DNA of 6,780 nucleotides from Pseudomonadota bacterium (lineage in GTDB: Bacteria > Pseudomonadota > Gammaproteobacteria > Burkholderiales > Burkholderiaceae_F). Position 1 is the stretch's first letter, and each line of letters opens with the position of its first letter. This document shows positions 1 to 6,565 of the stretch, one piece after another. The notes under the pieces are model-generated. The model made no database searches, was not told where the DNA came from, and was given only the letters and a program-made list of their open reading frames with translations. Position numbers and translations under genes: made by a program. The stretch is taken from positions 1 to 6,780 of the forward strand of contig JAKANT010000093.1 of assembly GCA_021823635.1 (NCBI GenBank), in the 5' to 3' direction.

Positions 1-99
1 CCCTCGATGCCCGCACGCCCATGCAGGCCATGAAGGACTGGTATCGGCGAAGATCGGATTTGTTCCAAAAGCGACCCCATAATCATCCGGGACATGACA
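1..99 (+). mobile_element. 3' end of an IS481/IS3-like insertion sequence (transposase C-terminus)
   Basis: In the frame starting at base 3 these bases encode a peptide with the order TPMQAMKDW, then ELF-like SDLFQKR, then NHPGHD. This resembles the last residues of DDE (rve-type) transposases of the IS481/IS3 group, where a 'TPMQAMKxW...P-LF-KR...PGxD' tail is common; the match is from memory, not a search. The tail is unlike the part of HpnD expected here, which should read roughly GMxMDL...RY before the YASLQRYC block. Base composition agrees: bases 31-100 are about 49% GC by hand count, while 101-170 are about 70%. The likely outer end is near 98-101, where the strand ends in ACATGACA, compatible with TGT...ACA type termini. 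The rest of the element, with the DDE catalytic core and the other inverted repeat, lies left of the window, so neither terminal repeats nor target duplication can be checked here. Confidence 0.6.
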
Positions 100-614
100 A
101 CTACGCGAGCCTGCAGCGCTACTGCCACCTGGTGGCCGGTGTGGTGGGCGAGCTGTCGGCCGGCATCTTCGGCGCGAGCTCGCCGGCCACGCTGGAATAT
201 GCGCGCCGGCTCGGTTTGGCGCTGCAGCTCGTCAACATACTGCGCGACGTCGGCGAAGACGCGCGCCGCGGCCGGGTTTATTTGCCGCTCGACGACCTGC
301 AGAGGTTCGAGGTCAAGGTCGCCGACGTGCTCGCCTCGCGTTACGTCGCCGGCTTCGTGCCGCTGATGCGTTTCGAGGCACAGCGGGCGCGCGCGCTTTA
401 TCGCGATGCGCTGGCCGCACTGCCGGCGGCCGATCGTCGCGCACAGCGGCCCGGGCTGATCATGGGCGCGCTTTATCTGGCGTTGCTCGACGAGCTGGAA
501 CGCGCCGACTTCCGCGTGCTGCACCAGCGCATCGCGCTGACACCGCTGCGCAAGTTGTGGATCGCCTGGCGCACCTGGACCTTCGGCCCAGTGGGGGCCG
601 CGGCGACGGCGTGA
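3..614 (+). CDS. hpnD: C-terminal part of presqualene diphosphate synthase HpnD, apparently interrupted by an IS
   Basis: HpnD condenses two farnesyl diphosphates to presqualene diphosphate, the first step of the HpnC/D/E squalene route used for hopanoids. From about base 102 the frame gives a convincing HpnD: YASLQRYCHLVAGVVG, then the second aspartate-rich motif LVNILRDVGEDARRGR and VYLP (about 228-291), then AQRPGLIMGALY and the usual end VLHQR..LTPLRKLWIAW. About 170 residues are present against roughly 280 for the family. The N-terminal third, including the first DxxxD motif that binds substrate Mg2+, is missing. Codons before base 99 look like a transposase tail, so the open frame is a chimera that starts outside the window; the ATG at 21 lies inside the transposase part and is not the native start. 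The fragment is probably inactive. The stop TGA at 612-614 overlaps the GTG start of hpnE. Confidence 0.82.
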   Translation, partial: LDARTPMQAMKDWYRRRSDLFQKRPHNHPGHDNYASLQRYCHLVAGVVGELSAGIFGASSPATLEYARRLGLALQLVNILRDVGEDARRGRVYLPLDDLQRFEVKVADVLASRYVAGFVPLMRFEAQRARALYRDALAALPAADRRAQRPGLIMGALYLALLDELERADFRVLHQRIALTPLRKLWIAWRTWTFGPVGAAATA

Positions 615-1915
615 GGCGGCGCATCGCCATCATCGGCGCCGGCTGGTCGGGGCTGGCGTGCGCATTGGCACTGATCGACGCCGGCCGCGACGTCACCGTG
701 CTGGACGCCGCGCCGCAGGCCGGAGGCCGCGCACGGCGCGTGCAGGTGCGGCTCGGCGACCGGCGCTACGCGCTCGACAATGGCCAGCATCTGCTGCTCG
801 GTGCATACCGGGAGACGCTCGCGCTGATCAGGCGCGTCGGGGTCGATCCGGACGTGGCCTTTAGACGCCTGCCATTCGCGCTGCGCTACCCGGACGGGGT
901 GGCGCTGGTCGCGCGCCGCGCCGCCGCACCCTGGCACCTCGCGGCCGCCCTACTCCTTGCCCGCGGGCTGGGCTGGCGCGAACGGCTGTCGGCGATCGGC
1001 TGGATGGCGAGATGGCGCCGCCTCGGCTGGCGCGTTGACGACGACGTCGCCGCCACGGCCTTGTTCCAAGGTGAACCGCGCGCGCTCGTCGAGCGGGTGT
1101 GGGAACCGCTTTGCCTCGCGGCGCTGAACGTTCGCCTTGCCGACGCTTCGGCGCAGATCTTCCTCAATGTGCTGCGCGACAGCTTGGGCGGCGACGCGCA
1201 GGCGATCGACCTGCTGCTGCCGCGCTGCGACCTGTCGCGACTGTTCCCGGAGGCGGCGGCGCGCGAGATCGCCGCTTGCGCCGACCTGCGCCTGCGTTGT
1301 CCGGTGCAAGCGATCGAAAGGACGAGCCGGCGCTGGCGCCTGGCGCTGCGCGCGCAGACGCTCGAAGCCGACGCGGTCGTGCTCGCGCTTCCCCCCGACC
1401 GCGCCGCCGATCTGCTGCGTGCCTGCGCACCGGCCGATGCGACGAGGCTCGCGGCGATCGACAGCGCGCCGATCGCGACCGTCTATCTGCGCTACCCACC
1501 CCCGACGCGCCTGGCCCACCCCGTGTTCGCGTTGCGCGAACGGCCGCAAAAGGGCGACTTCGGCCAGTGGGTGTTCGACCGCGGACACGACGACGGCGAA
1601 TGCCGTGGCGTGCTGAGCGTGGTCGTCAGCGGTCGAGGCCCGCATTTGGAGCTTTCGTCGGCTTGCCTGGCCGATGCGGTGGCGCGCCAGCTCGGCGCGA
1701 CCTTCGGCCTGCCGGCGCCGCTGGCCACGTCCACCCTGATCGAGAAACGCGCCACGATCGTGCCGCGGCCAGGACTCGTGCGACCGCCCGCGCGTCTTTC
1801 CACCCCCGGGCTGTACCTGGCGGGCGATGCTGCCGATGGCCCGTATCCATCGACGATCGAAGGTTCGGTGCGGGCGGGCCTGGCGGCCGCGCGCGCCCTC
1901 CTCAGCGACGCTTGA
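611..1915 (+). CDS. hpnE: HpnE, FAD-dependent hydroxysqualene dehydroxylase
   Basis: HpnE reduces hydroxysqualene, made by HpnD and HpnC, to squalene, the precursor of hopanoids. I chose GTG at 611 because it overlaps the hpnD stop in a GTGA quartet and puts the dinucleotide fold right at the N-terminus; a weak G-run at 593-597 lies upstream. An in-frame ATG at 557 would add 18 residues that merely read through hpnD codons. The 434-residue product shows the Rossmann motif GAGWSG (residues 9-14), the acidic end of beta-2 (D32), the GGRA motif of flavin amine oxidases/phytoene-desaturase relatives (38-41), and a C-terminal FAD motif GLYLAGDAADGPYPSTIEG starting at residue 400. Length and motifs fit an intact family member. 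It is probably translated by coupling to hpnD, so the damage to hpnD may lower its expression. Its last 14 nt overlap radA on the other strand. Other squalene-associated amine oxidases are the only close alternative. Confidence 0.93.
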   Translation: MRRRIAIIGAGWSGLACALALIDAGRDVTVLDAAPQAGGRARRVQVRLGDRRYALDNGQHLLLGAYRETLALIRRVGVDPDVAFRRLPFALRYPDGVALVARRAAAPWHLAAALLLARGLGWRERLSAIGWMARWRRLGWRVDDDVAATALFQGEPRALVERVWEPLCLAALNVRLADASAQIFLNVLRDSLGGDAQAIDLLLPRCDLSRLFPEAAAREIAACADLRLRCPVQAIERTSRRWRLALRAQTLEADAVVLALPPDRAADLLRACAPADATRLAAIDSAPIATVYLRYPPPTRLAHPVFALRERPQKGDFGQWVFDRGHDDGECRGVLSVVVSGRGPHLELSSACLADAVARQLGATFGLPAPLATSTLIEKRATIVPRPGLVRPPARLSTPGLYLAGDAADGPYPSTIEGSVRAGLAAARALLSDA

Positions 1916-3269
1916 GCGCTTCCAAAGCCTGCTCCAGCCGCTCGACCGCGATCACCTCCAGCCCCTCGATGCGCCCCTTCGGCGCGTTGGCCTTCGGCAC
2001 CACCGCCAGCGAAAAGCCCAGCTTGGCCGCCTCGCGCAACCGTTCCTGCCCGCGCGGCGCCGGACGCACCTCGCCCGCCAGGCCGATCTCGCCGAAGGCC
2101 ACCAGTCCGCGCGGCAGCGGCTGATTACGCACCGACGAGACGATCGCCGCCAGCACCGCGAGATCGGCCGCCGGCTCCTGGATGCGCACGCCGCCGACCG
2201 CGTTGACGAATACGTCCTGGTCGAACGTCGCCACGCCGGCATGCCGGTGCAATACCGCGAGCAGCAGCGCCAGCCGTTGCGGCTCCAGCCCCACCGACAG
2301 CCGGCGCGGGTTCGGCACGTGCGCGGTGTCCACCAGCGCCTGGATCTCGACCAGCAGCGGCCGCGACCCTTCCTGCGTCACCAGCACACACGACCCGGCG
2401 ACCTGCTGCTCGTGATGCGACAGAAACAGCGCCGACGGATTCGATACCCCGCGCAGGCCGCGGTCGGTCATCGCGAACACGCCGATCTCGTTGACGGCGC
2501 CGAAGCGGTTCTTGATCGCGCGCACGAGCCGGAACGACGAATGCGTGTCGCCTTCGAAGTACAGCACCGTGTCGACCATGTGCTCGAGCACGCGCGGCCC
2601 CGCGAGCGCCCCCTCTTTCGTCACGTGGCCGACCAGCACCAGGCACACGCCCGTCTGCTTGGCGGTGCGCGTCAACTGCGCGGCGCATTCGCGCACCTGC
2701 GCCACCGAACCCGGCGCCGATTGCAGTTCGCCCGAATAAAGCGTCTGGATCGAGTCGATCACCGCCACCTCGGGCGTCTCGGCGGCCAATGTGGACAGGA
2801 TGCGCTCGAGCGCGATTTCGGCCATCAGGCGCACGCCGCGTCCTTCGATGCCGAGCCGGCGCGCGCGCAACGCCACCTGCGCGGCCGATTCTTCGCCGCT
2901 GACGTAAAGGACACGTTGCGGCTTGGCGCGGTCGGCCATCGCCGCCAGCGCCTGCAACAGCAGCGTCGATTTGCCGATGCCCGGATCGCCGCCCAGCAGG
3001 ACCACCGCACCGGCCACCAGCCCGCCGCCCAGCACGCGGTCGAATTCATCGATGCCGGTGGAAAAGCGCGTGGCGTCCTGCGCGCGCACGTCGGCGAGCG
3101 ACTGAACCGGCGCCGCCGCCGCCAGCATGGCGAAGCGATTGGGCGACGACGCTTCGACGCGCGCCTCGACCAGCGTATTCCACGCTTCGCAGTGCGGACA
3201 CTGCCCCTGCCACTTCGGCGCCGTGCCGCCGCATTCGCTGCACACGAATTGCGACTTCGGCTTGGCCAT
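1902..3269 (-). CDS. radA: DNA repair protein RadA (Sms), branch-migration ATPase
   Basis: RadA is a cytoplasmic RecA-like helicase that drives branch migration and processing of recombination intermediates with RecA. The 455-residue product is full length (family about 455-460) and has every landmark. There is an N-terminal four-cysteine zinc finger at C10, C13, C24 and C27. The Walker A motif is GGDPGIGKST (93-102) and the Walker B strand is VAVIDSIQT (168-176, D172). The RadA-specific KNRFG motif is at 253-257. The C-terminus is Lon-protease-like, with VNAVGGVRIQEP and GEIGLAGEVRP and no protease function expected. I take ATG at 3269 as the start because it places the zinc finger at the normal distance and shares its A with the alr stop (TGATG); the frame stays open for 36 more codons upstream only inside alr. 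It is thus the second gene of an alr-radA operon with coupled translation. No Shine-Dalgarno sequence of note precedes it. Confidence 0.98.
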   Translation of the reverse strand: MAKPKSQFVCSECGGTAPKWQGQCPHCEAWNTLVEARVEASSPNRFAMLAAAAPVQSLADVRAQDATRFSTGIDEFDRVLGGGLVAGAVVLLGGDPGIGKSTLLLQALAAMADRAKPQRVLYVSGEESAAQVALRARRLGIEGRGVRLMAEIALERILSTLAAETPEVAVIDSIQTLYSGELQSAPGSVAQVRECAAQLTRTAKQTGVCLVLVGHVTKEGALAGPRVLEHMVDTVLYFEGDTHSSFRLVRAIKNRFGAVNEIGVFAMTDRGLRGVSNPSALFLSHHEQQVAGSCVLVTQEGSRPLLVEIQALVDTAHVPNPRRLSVGLEPQRLALLLAVLHRHAGVATFDQDVFVNAVGGVRIQEPAADLAVLAAIVSSVRNQPLPRGLVAFGEIGLAGEVRPAPRGQERLREAAKLGFSLAVVPKANAPKGRIEGLEVIAVERLEQALEALKRR

Positions 3270-4360
3270 CAGCGCAACACCCGACGCGGCACGCGCGGCG
3301 CCAGCGCGCACATCAATTCGTAGCCGACCGTGCCGGCGGCGGACGCCACCTCGTCGATCGGCACCTGCTCGCCCCATAGCTCGACCTCGGCGCCGACGTC
3401 AGCCGCTGGCACGCGCTCGAGATCCACGCACAGCATGTCCATCGAGACGCGACCAACGGTCGGCACGCGCACCCCCGCCACCGCCACCGGGGTGCCGCTC
3501 GGCGCGTGCCGCGGATAGCCGTCGGCATAACCGCAGGCGACCACGCCGATGCGCATCGGTCTGGGCGCGACGAACGACGCGCCATAGCCGACTGTGGCGC
3601 CTGCGGCCACGCGCTGCGTCGCGATCAGACGCGCGTGAAGGCGCATCGCGGGCCGCAAACCGAGGTGCGCCGCGACCCGGGTCGGAGCGGGCGCGGCCCC
3701 GTACAGCACGATGCCCGGCCGCACCGCATCGCCAGCCGCCGCGGAATGAAAGAAAAGCGCCGCCGAGTTGGCGAGGCTGGTCGTCCCGGTCCAGTCCGCG
3801 GCAAGTTCGCCGAATCGGCGCACCTGCTCATTCACCGCGGTCGGACCGCGGGCGGCATCCGTCCGGTCTGCGTTCGCCAGGTGTGTCATCAGCGCCTCGA
3901 TGCGAACGTGCGCAAGCCGCGCCAGGCGCTCGCGCGCCTGCGCGGCGGCGGCGGCTGTGGCAAAGCCGAGCCGGTTCATGCCGGTATTCAACTTCAGGTA
4001 AACGCCGATCGGCCGCTTTGCGGCGTGCAGCTCGAGCTGGCGGATCTGCTCGACGTCGTGCACGACCACGGTGGCGTCGAGCGCTTCGACCCATGGCAAA
4101 TCGGCCGCCTCGAAGAAGCCCTCCAGCAGCAGGATCGGCTTGCGCCAGCCGGCATCGCGCGCGCGCTGGGCCTCTTCGAAATCGAGCACCGCCAGCCCAT
4201 CGGCCTGTGCGAAGGCCGCGACCGCCGTCTCGATGCCGTGGCCGTACGCGTTGGCCTTGGCCACCGCCCACAAGAAGCGCGGCCCGGCGCACCGGCGCGC
4301 GAGCGCGAGGTTGTGCTGCATCGCGGGCACATCGATCGTGGCGAAAATGGGACGCGGCAT
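3269..4360 (-). CDS. alr: Alanine racemase, PLP-dependent
   Basis: Interconverts L- and D-alanine in the cytoplasm to feed peptidoglycan synthesis. The 363-residue protein has both domains and all key residues. The PLP Schiff-base lysine is K35 in VAKANAYGHG. A KLNTGMNRLGF segment follows (K123, the usual carbamylated lysine, and R130). The arginine that contacts the PLP pyridine nitrogen is R214 in VRPGIVLYG. The catalytic tyrosine is Y259 in VGYGASF, in the C-terminal beta domain, and substrate-contact M307-D308 lie in GRVSMDM. The start ATG at 4360 puts the first beta strand (PIFATIDV) at once, as usual. No clear ribosome binding site is visible upstream. It is the first gene of a coupled alr-radA pair and is divergent from lplT across 137 bp; a weak -10-like TATTCT on the minus strand (4390-4385) is the only promoter candidate I see. 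Whether it is the biosynthetic (alr) or catabolic (dadX) paralogue cannot be read from sequence; the absence of a nearby dadA favours alr. Confidence 0.97.
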   Translation of the reverse strand: MPRPIFATIDVPAMQHNLALARRCAGPRFLWAVAKANAYGHGIETAVAAFAQADGLAVLDFEEAQRARDAGWRKPILLLEGFFEAADLPWVEALDATVVVHDVEQIRQLELHAAKRPIGVYLKLNTGMNRLGFATAAAAAQARERLARLAHVRIEALMTHLANADRTDAARGPTAVNEQVRRFGELAADWTGTTSLANSAALFFHSAAAGDAVRPGIVLYGAAPAPTRVAAHLGLRPAMRLHARLIATQRVAAGATVGYGASFVAPRPMRIGVVACGYADGYPRHAPSGTPVAVAGVRVPTVGRVSMDMLCVDLERVPAADVGAEVELWGEQVPIDEVASAAGTVGYELMCALAPRVPRRVLR

Positions 4361-4497
4361 CGGGCAACGAGCGCAAGCCTGCCAAGAATAGCGAGGCGCA
4401 GCCGCCTGGCTGGGCGGCCGCCGATTGCACGCGTGCTATAACGCCGGCCGCCTTTCACACCCCCTGCAAGCCTTTTGCCTGCCCAGACCCGCCAGCG
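4361..4497. promoter_or_regulatory. Divergent alr / lplT intergenic region with a putative lplT promoter
   Basis: This 137-bp gap is the only sizeable non-coding stretch. On the plus strand TGCTATAAC at 4434-4442 fits an extended -10 element (TG at 4434-4435, hexamer TATAAC at 4437-4442); no good -35 lies 17 bp upstream, where the sequence is GC-rich. Transcription would start near 4449, leaving a leader of about 49 nt. Directly upstream of the -10 are two perfect 10-bp palindromes, GGCGGCCGCC (4413-4422) and GCACGCGTGC (4427-4436). GCCGCC at 4401-4406 can also pair with GGCGGC at 4413-4418. For alr, a TATTCT hexamer (minus strand, 4390-4385) is a weak -10 candidate. Neither promoter is proven. 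Confidence 0.4.
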
Positions 4498-5826
4498 ATG
4501 AACCGCGGCTTCTATACGATCATGGCCGCGCAGTTCTTCTCCTCGCTGGCCGACAACGCGCTGCTGATCGCCGCCATCGCCCTGCTGCGCGACATCCACG
4601 CGCCGGAGTGGATGACGCCGATGCTCAAGCTCTTTTTCTTCGTCTCCTACGTCGCGCTGGCCGCCTTCGTCGGCGCGTTCGCCGACTCGATGCCCAAGGG
4701 CCGGGTGATGTTCGTCACCAACACGATCAAGATCGCCGGCTGCGGGTTGATGTTCTTCGGCGTGCATCCGCTCGCCGCCTACGCGGTGGTCGGTTTCGGC
4801 GCCGCCGCCTACTCGCCCGCCAAGTACGGCATCCTCACCGAGCTGCTGCCGCCGGAGAAACTGGTGGTCGCCAACGGCTGGATCGAAGGGCTGACCGTCG
4901 CCTCGATCATCCTCGGCTTCGTGGTGGGCGGCGTGTTGGTGTCGCCGCAGGTGGCGGCAGCGCTGCTGCGGTTCGACTTTCCGGTCTTCGATTTCGACGT
5001 CGAAAGCGCCGCCGAAGCCGCGATCGTCGTCATCATCGGCATCTACGCGTTGGCCGCGCTGTTCAACCTCGGCATACCGGACACCGGCGCGCGCTACCCG
5101 CGCCAGGAGCGGCTGCCGTCCAAGCTGATCGCGGACTTCGCGCACTGCGTGGCGACGTTATGGCGCGACAAGCTCGGCCAGATTTCGCTGGCGGTGACCA
5201 CACTGTTTTGGGGCGCCGGAGCCACGCTGCAGTTCATCATCCTGCGCTGGTGCGAGCAGGTGCTCGGCATGTCGCTGTCGCAGGGCGCGATCATGCAGGC
5301 CGTCGTGGCGATCGGCATCGCGATCGGCTCGGTGATCGCGGCCGCCAAGGTCAGCCTCAAGCGCTCGCTGTCGGTGCTGCCGGTCGGGGTGCTGATGGGC
5401 GTGCTGGTGACGGCGCTCGCGTTCGTCGATTTCGGCGTGCTACCGGCGGGCGGTATGACGCTCGGCAACGTGCACGTCAGCTACGCGCAGATGCTGGCCG
5501 GCGCGATGATGGTGATGGTCGGCGCTCTCGCTGGATTCTTCGTCGTGCCGATGAACGCGTTGCTCCAGCATCGCGGCTACGTGCTGCTGTCGGCCGGACA
5601 CTCGATCGCGGTGCAAAACTTCAACGAGAACCTCAGCATCCTGGTGATGCTGGCCGCGTACGCCTGGCTGATCTGGCTCGACCTTCGTATCGAAACCATC
5701 ATCGTGATCTTCGGCGTGTTCGTGGCGGCCACGATGTACGCGGTGATCCTGCGCCACCGCTACAACCAGCGCCAATTCGACTCCACCGTGCTGATCGGAC
5801 AGTCGCGCCCGTTGCGCAGCGAATGA
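4498..5826 (+). CDS. lplT: Lysophospholipid transporter LplT (major facilitator superfamily)
   Basis: LplT flips lysophospholipids, mainly lyso-phosphatidylethanolamine, across the inner membrane so that they can be re-acylated. The 442-residue product starts MNRGFYTIMAAQFFSSLADN, the typical LplT beginning, with the ADNALL motif in the first membrane helix. It has about 11-12 hydrophobic segments, an MFS loop 2-3 signature (FADSMPKGR), the conserved YSPAKYGILTELLP block near residue 105 and QNFNENLSIL near residue 378. It is somewhat longer than the enterobacterial protein (about 397). The extra length includes a charged segment around residues 160-175 between helices. ATG at 4498 is chosen because the MFS fold begins there; the frame is open far upstream but only as antisense of alr. 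No Shine-Dalgarno sequence is visible. In enterobacteria lplT is paired with the acyltransferase aas; here aas is not adjacent, and the neighbour is alr-radA. The stop lies one base from the udg stop. Confidence 0.95.
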   Translation: MNRGFYTIMAAQFFSSLADNALLIAAIALLRDIHAPEWMTPMLKLFFFVSYVALAAFVGAFADSMPKGRVMFVTNTIKIAGCGLMFFGVHPLAAYAVVGFGAAAYSPAKYGILTELLPPEKLVVANGWIEGLTVASIILGFVVGGVLVSPQVAAALLRFDFPVFDFDVESAAEAAIVVIIGIYALAALFNLGIPDTGARYPRQERLPSKLIADFAHCVATLWRDKLGQISLAVTTLFWGAGATLQFIILRWCEQVLGMSLSQGAIMQAVVAIGIAIGSVIAAAKVSLKRSLSVLPVGVLMGVLVTALAFVDFGVLPAGGMTLGNVHVSYAQMLAGAMMVMVGALAGFFVVPMNALLQHRGYVLLSAGHSIAVQNFNENLSILVMLAAYAWLIWLDLRIETIIVIFGVFVAATMYAVILRHRYNQRQFDSTVLIGQSRPLRSE

Positions 5827-5827
5827 C

Positions 5828-6565
5828 TCATGCCGCCGCCGCGGCCCGCTCGTAGACCTCGCGCGCCAGGCACAGGTCGGCCCATGACTTGGCCTTGTCG
5901 GCCAGATTGCGCAGCAGATAGGCCGGATGGTAGGTGACGACCGCCGGCACGCGCCGGCCGGCGACTTCGATTTCGTGCACGCGCCCGCGCAGGCTGGCGA
6001 TCGACGCATCCGTGTTCAGCAGGCACTGCACGGCGAAGCGCCCCATCACGACGATCACGCGCGGGTTCACCAATTCCACCTGGCGCCGCAGGAACGGCTC
6101 GCACAGCGCCACTTCGCCGGGCTCCGGATTGCGGTTGCCCGGCGGCCGGCATTTCAGCACGTTGGCGATGTAGACGCTGCGGTCGCCCTGCCCGCTGCGC
6201 GACAGTCCGATCGACGCCAGCATGTTGTCGAGCAGCCGCCCCGCTTGGCCGACGAACGGCTCGCCTTTTGCGTCTTCCTCCGCCCCCGGCGCCTCGCCGA
6301 CGAACATCCAGCGCGCGCGCCGATCGCCGACGCCGAACACGGTCTGCGTACGGGTGCGCGCCAGCGCGCAGGCGGTGCACTCGGCGACCGCCCGTTGCAA
6401 CTCGTCCCAGCCGAGCGCGGCGATCGCCTCCGCGCGGGCGCTGCCGGCGGCCGGCACCGCCCGCGGGTCGGCCGCGGCATACGTCTGCGCCTCGTCGCGC
6501 AACACCCAAAGCGGCCCGACGCCGAGCGCGAACCAGGCGCGCGCGCGCTCCGGATCGAGGCTCAT
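5828..6565 (-). CDS. Uracil-DNA glycosylase, family 4 (4Fe-4S)
   Basis: Removes uracil from DNA to start base excision repair. The 245-residue protein has four cysteines with family 4 spacing (C63, C66, C139, C155; the last two 16 apart) that should hold a 4Fe-4S cluster. It has the catalytic motif A GEAPGAEED (90-98), a PFVGQAGRLLDNML substrate-pocket helix, the YIANVLKCRPPGNRNP segment, and motif B YHPAYLLRN (212-220, with H213). The GEAPG motif and C-x16-C spacing argue for family 4 rather than family 5. An N-terminal extension of about 60 residues precedes the first cysteine; it begins with a short ALGVGPLWVLR element (13-23) and continues with an alanine-rich linker. The ATG at 6565 overlaps the upstream acetyltransferase stop (ATGA), which indicates an operon with coupled translation. 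The start and length fit proteobacterial members that carry such an extension. Convergent with lplT, with no room for a terminator between them. Confidence 0.95.
   Translation of the reverse strand: MSLDPERARAWFALGVGPLWVLRDEAQTYAAADPRAVPAAGSARAEAIAALGWDELQRAVAECTACALARTRTQTVFGVGDRRARWMFVGEAPGAEEDAKGEPFVGQAGRLLDNMLASIGLSRSGQGDRSVYIANVLKCRPPGNRNPEPGEVALCEPFLRRQVELVNPRVIVVMGRFAVQCLLNTDASIASLRGRVHEIEVAGRRVPAVVTYHPAYLLRNLADKAKSWADLCLAREVYERAAAAA

Noticed and set aside
557..610. Alternative upstream ATG start for hpnE
   Set aside because: The 18 extra residues have no family counterpart and lie fully inside hpnD. The GTG at 611 overlaps the hpnD stop and sets the Rossmann motif at the N-terminus.
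1950..3200. Frequent short GC-rich inverted repeats in radA and alr coding sequence
   Set aside because: None is followed by a T-run, arranged in an array or longer than expected by chance at this GC content. No CRISPR-like periodic repeat was seen.
1827..3323. 498-codon plus-strand open frame opposite radA
   Set aside because: It is the complement of radA, whose zinc finger, Walker and KNRFG motifs are all intact. The plus-strand product is an Arg/His/Gln-rich shadow.
3270..3377. Upstream start giving radA a 36-residue extension
   Set aside because: The extension is only the out-of-frame end of alr. The ATG at 3269 gives the normal zinc finger position and the TGATG coupling.
3127..4497. 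Open plus-strand frame of more than 450 codons in phase with lplT, seeming to make an 899-residue protein
   Set aside because: It is antisense to well-supported alr and the start of radA. The translation is rich in Arg, Pro and Ala with no recognisable fold, as expected for shadows in GC-rich DNA. LplT homology begins exactly at the ATG at 4498.
3994..5145. Long minus-strand open frame covering the alr promoter region and the 5' half of lplT
   Set aside because: It has no recognisable motif, is Asp/Gly/Arg/His-rich, and is antisense to lplT membrane segments; a typical shadow frame.
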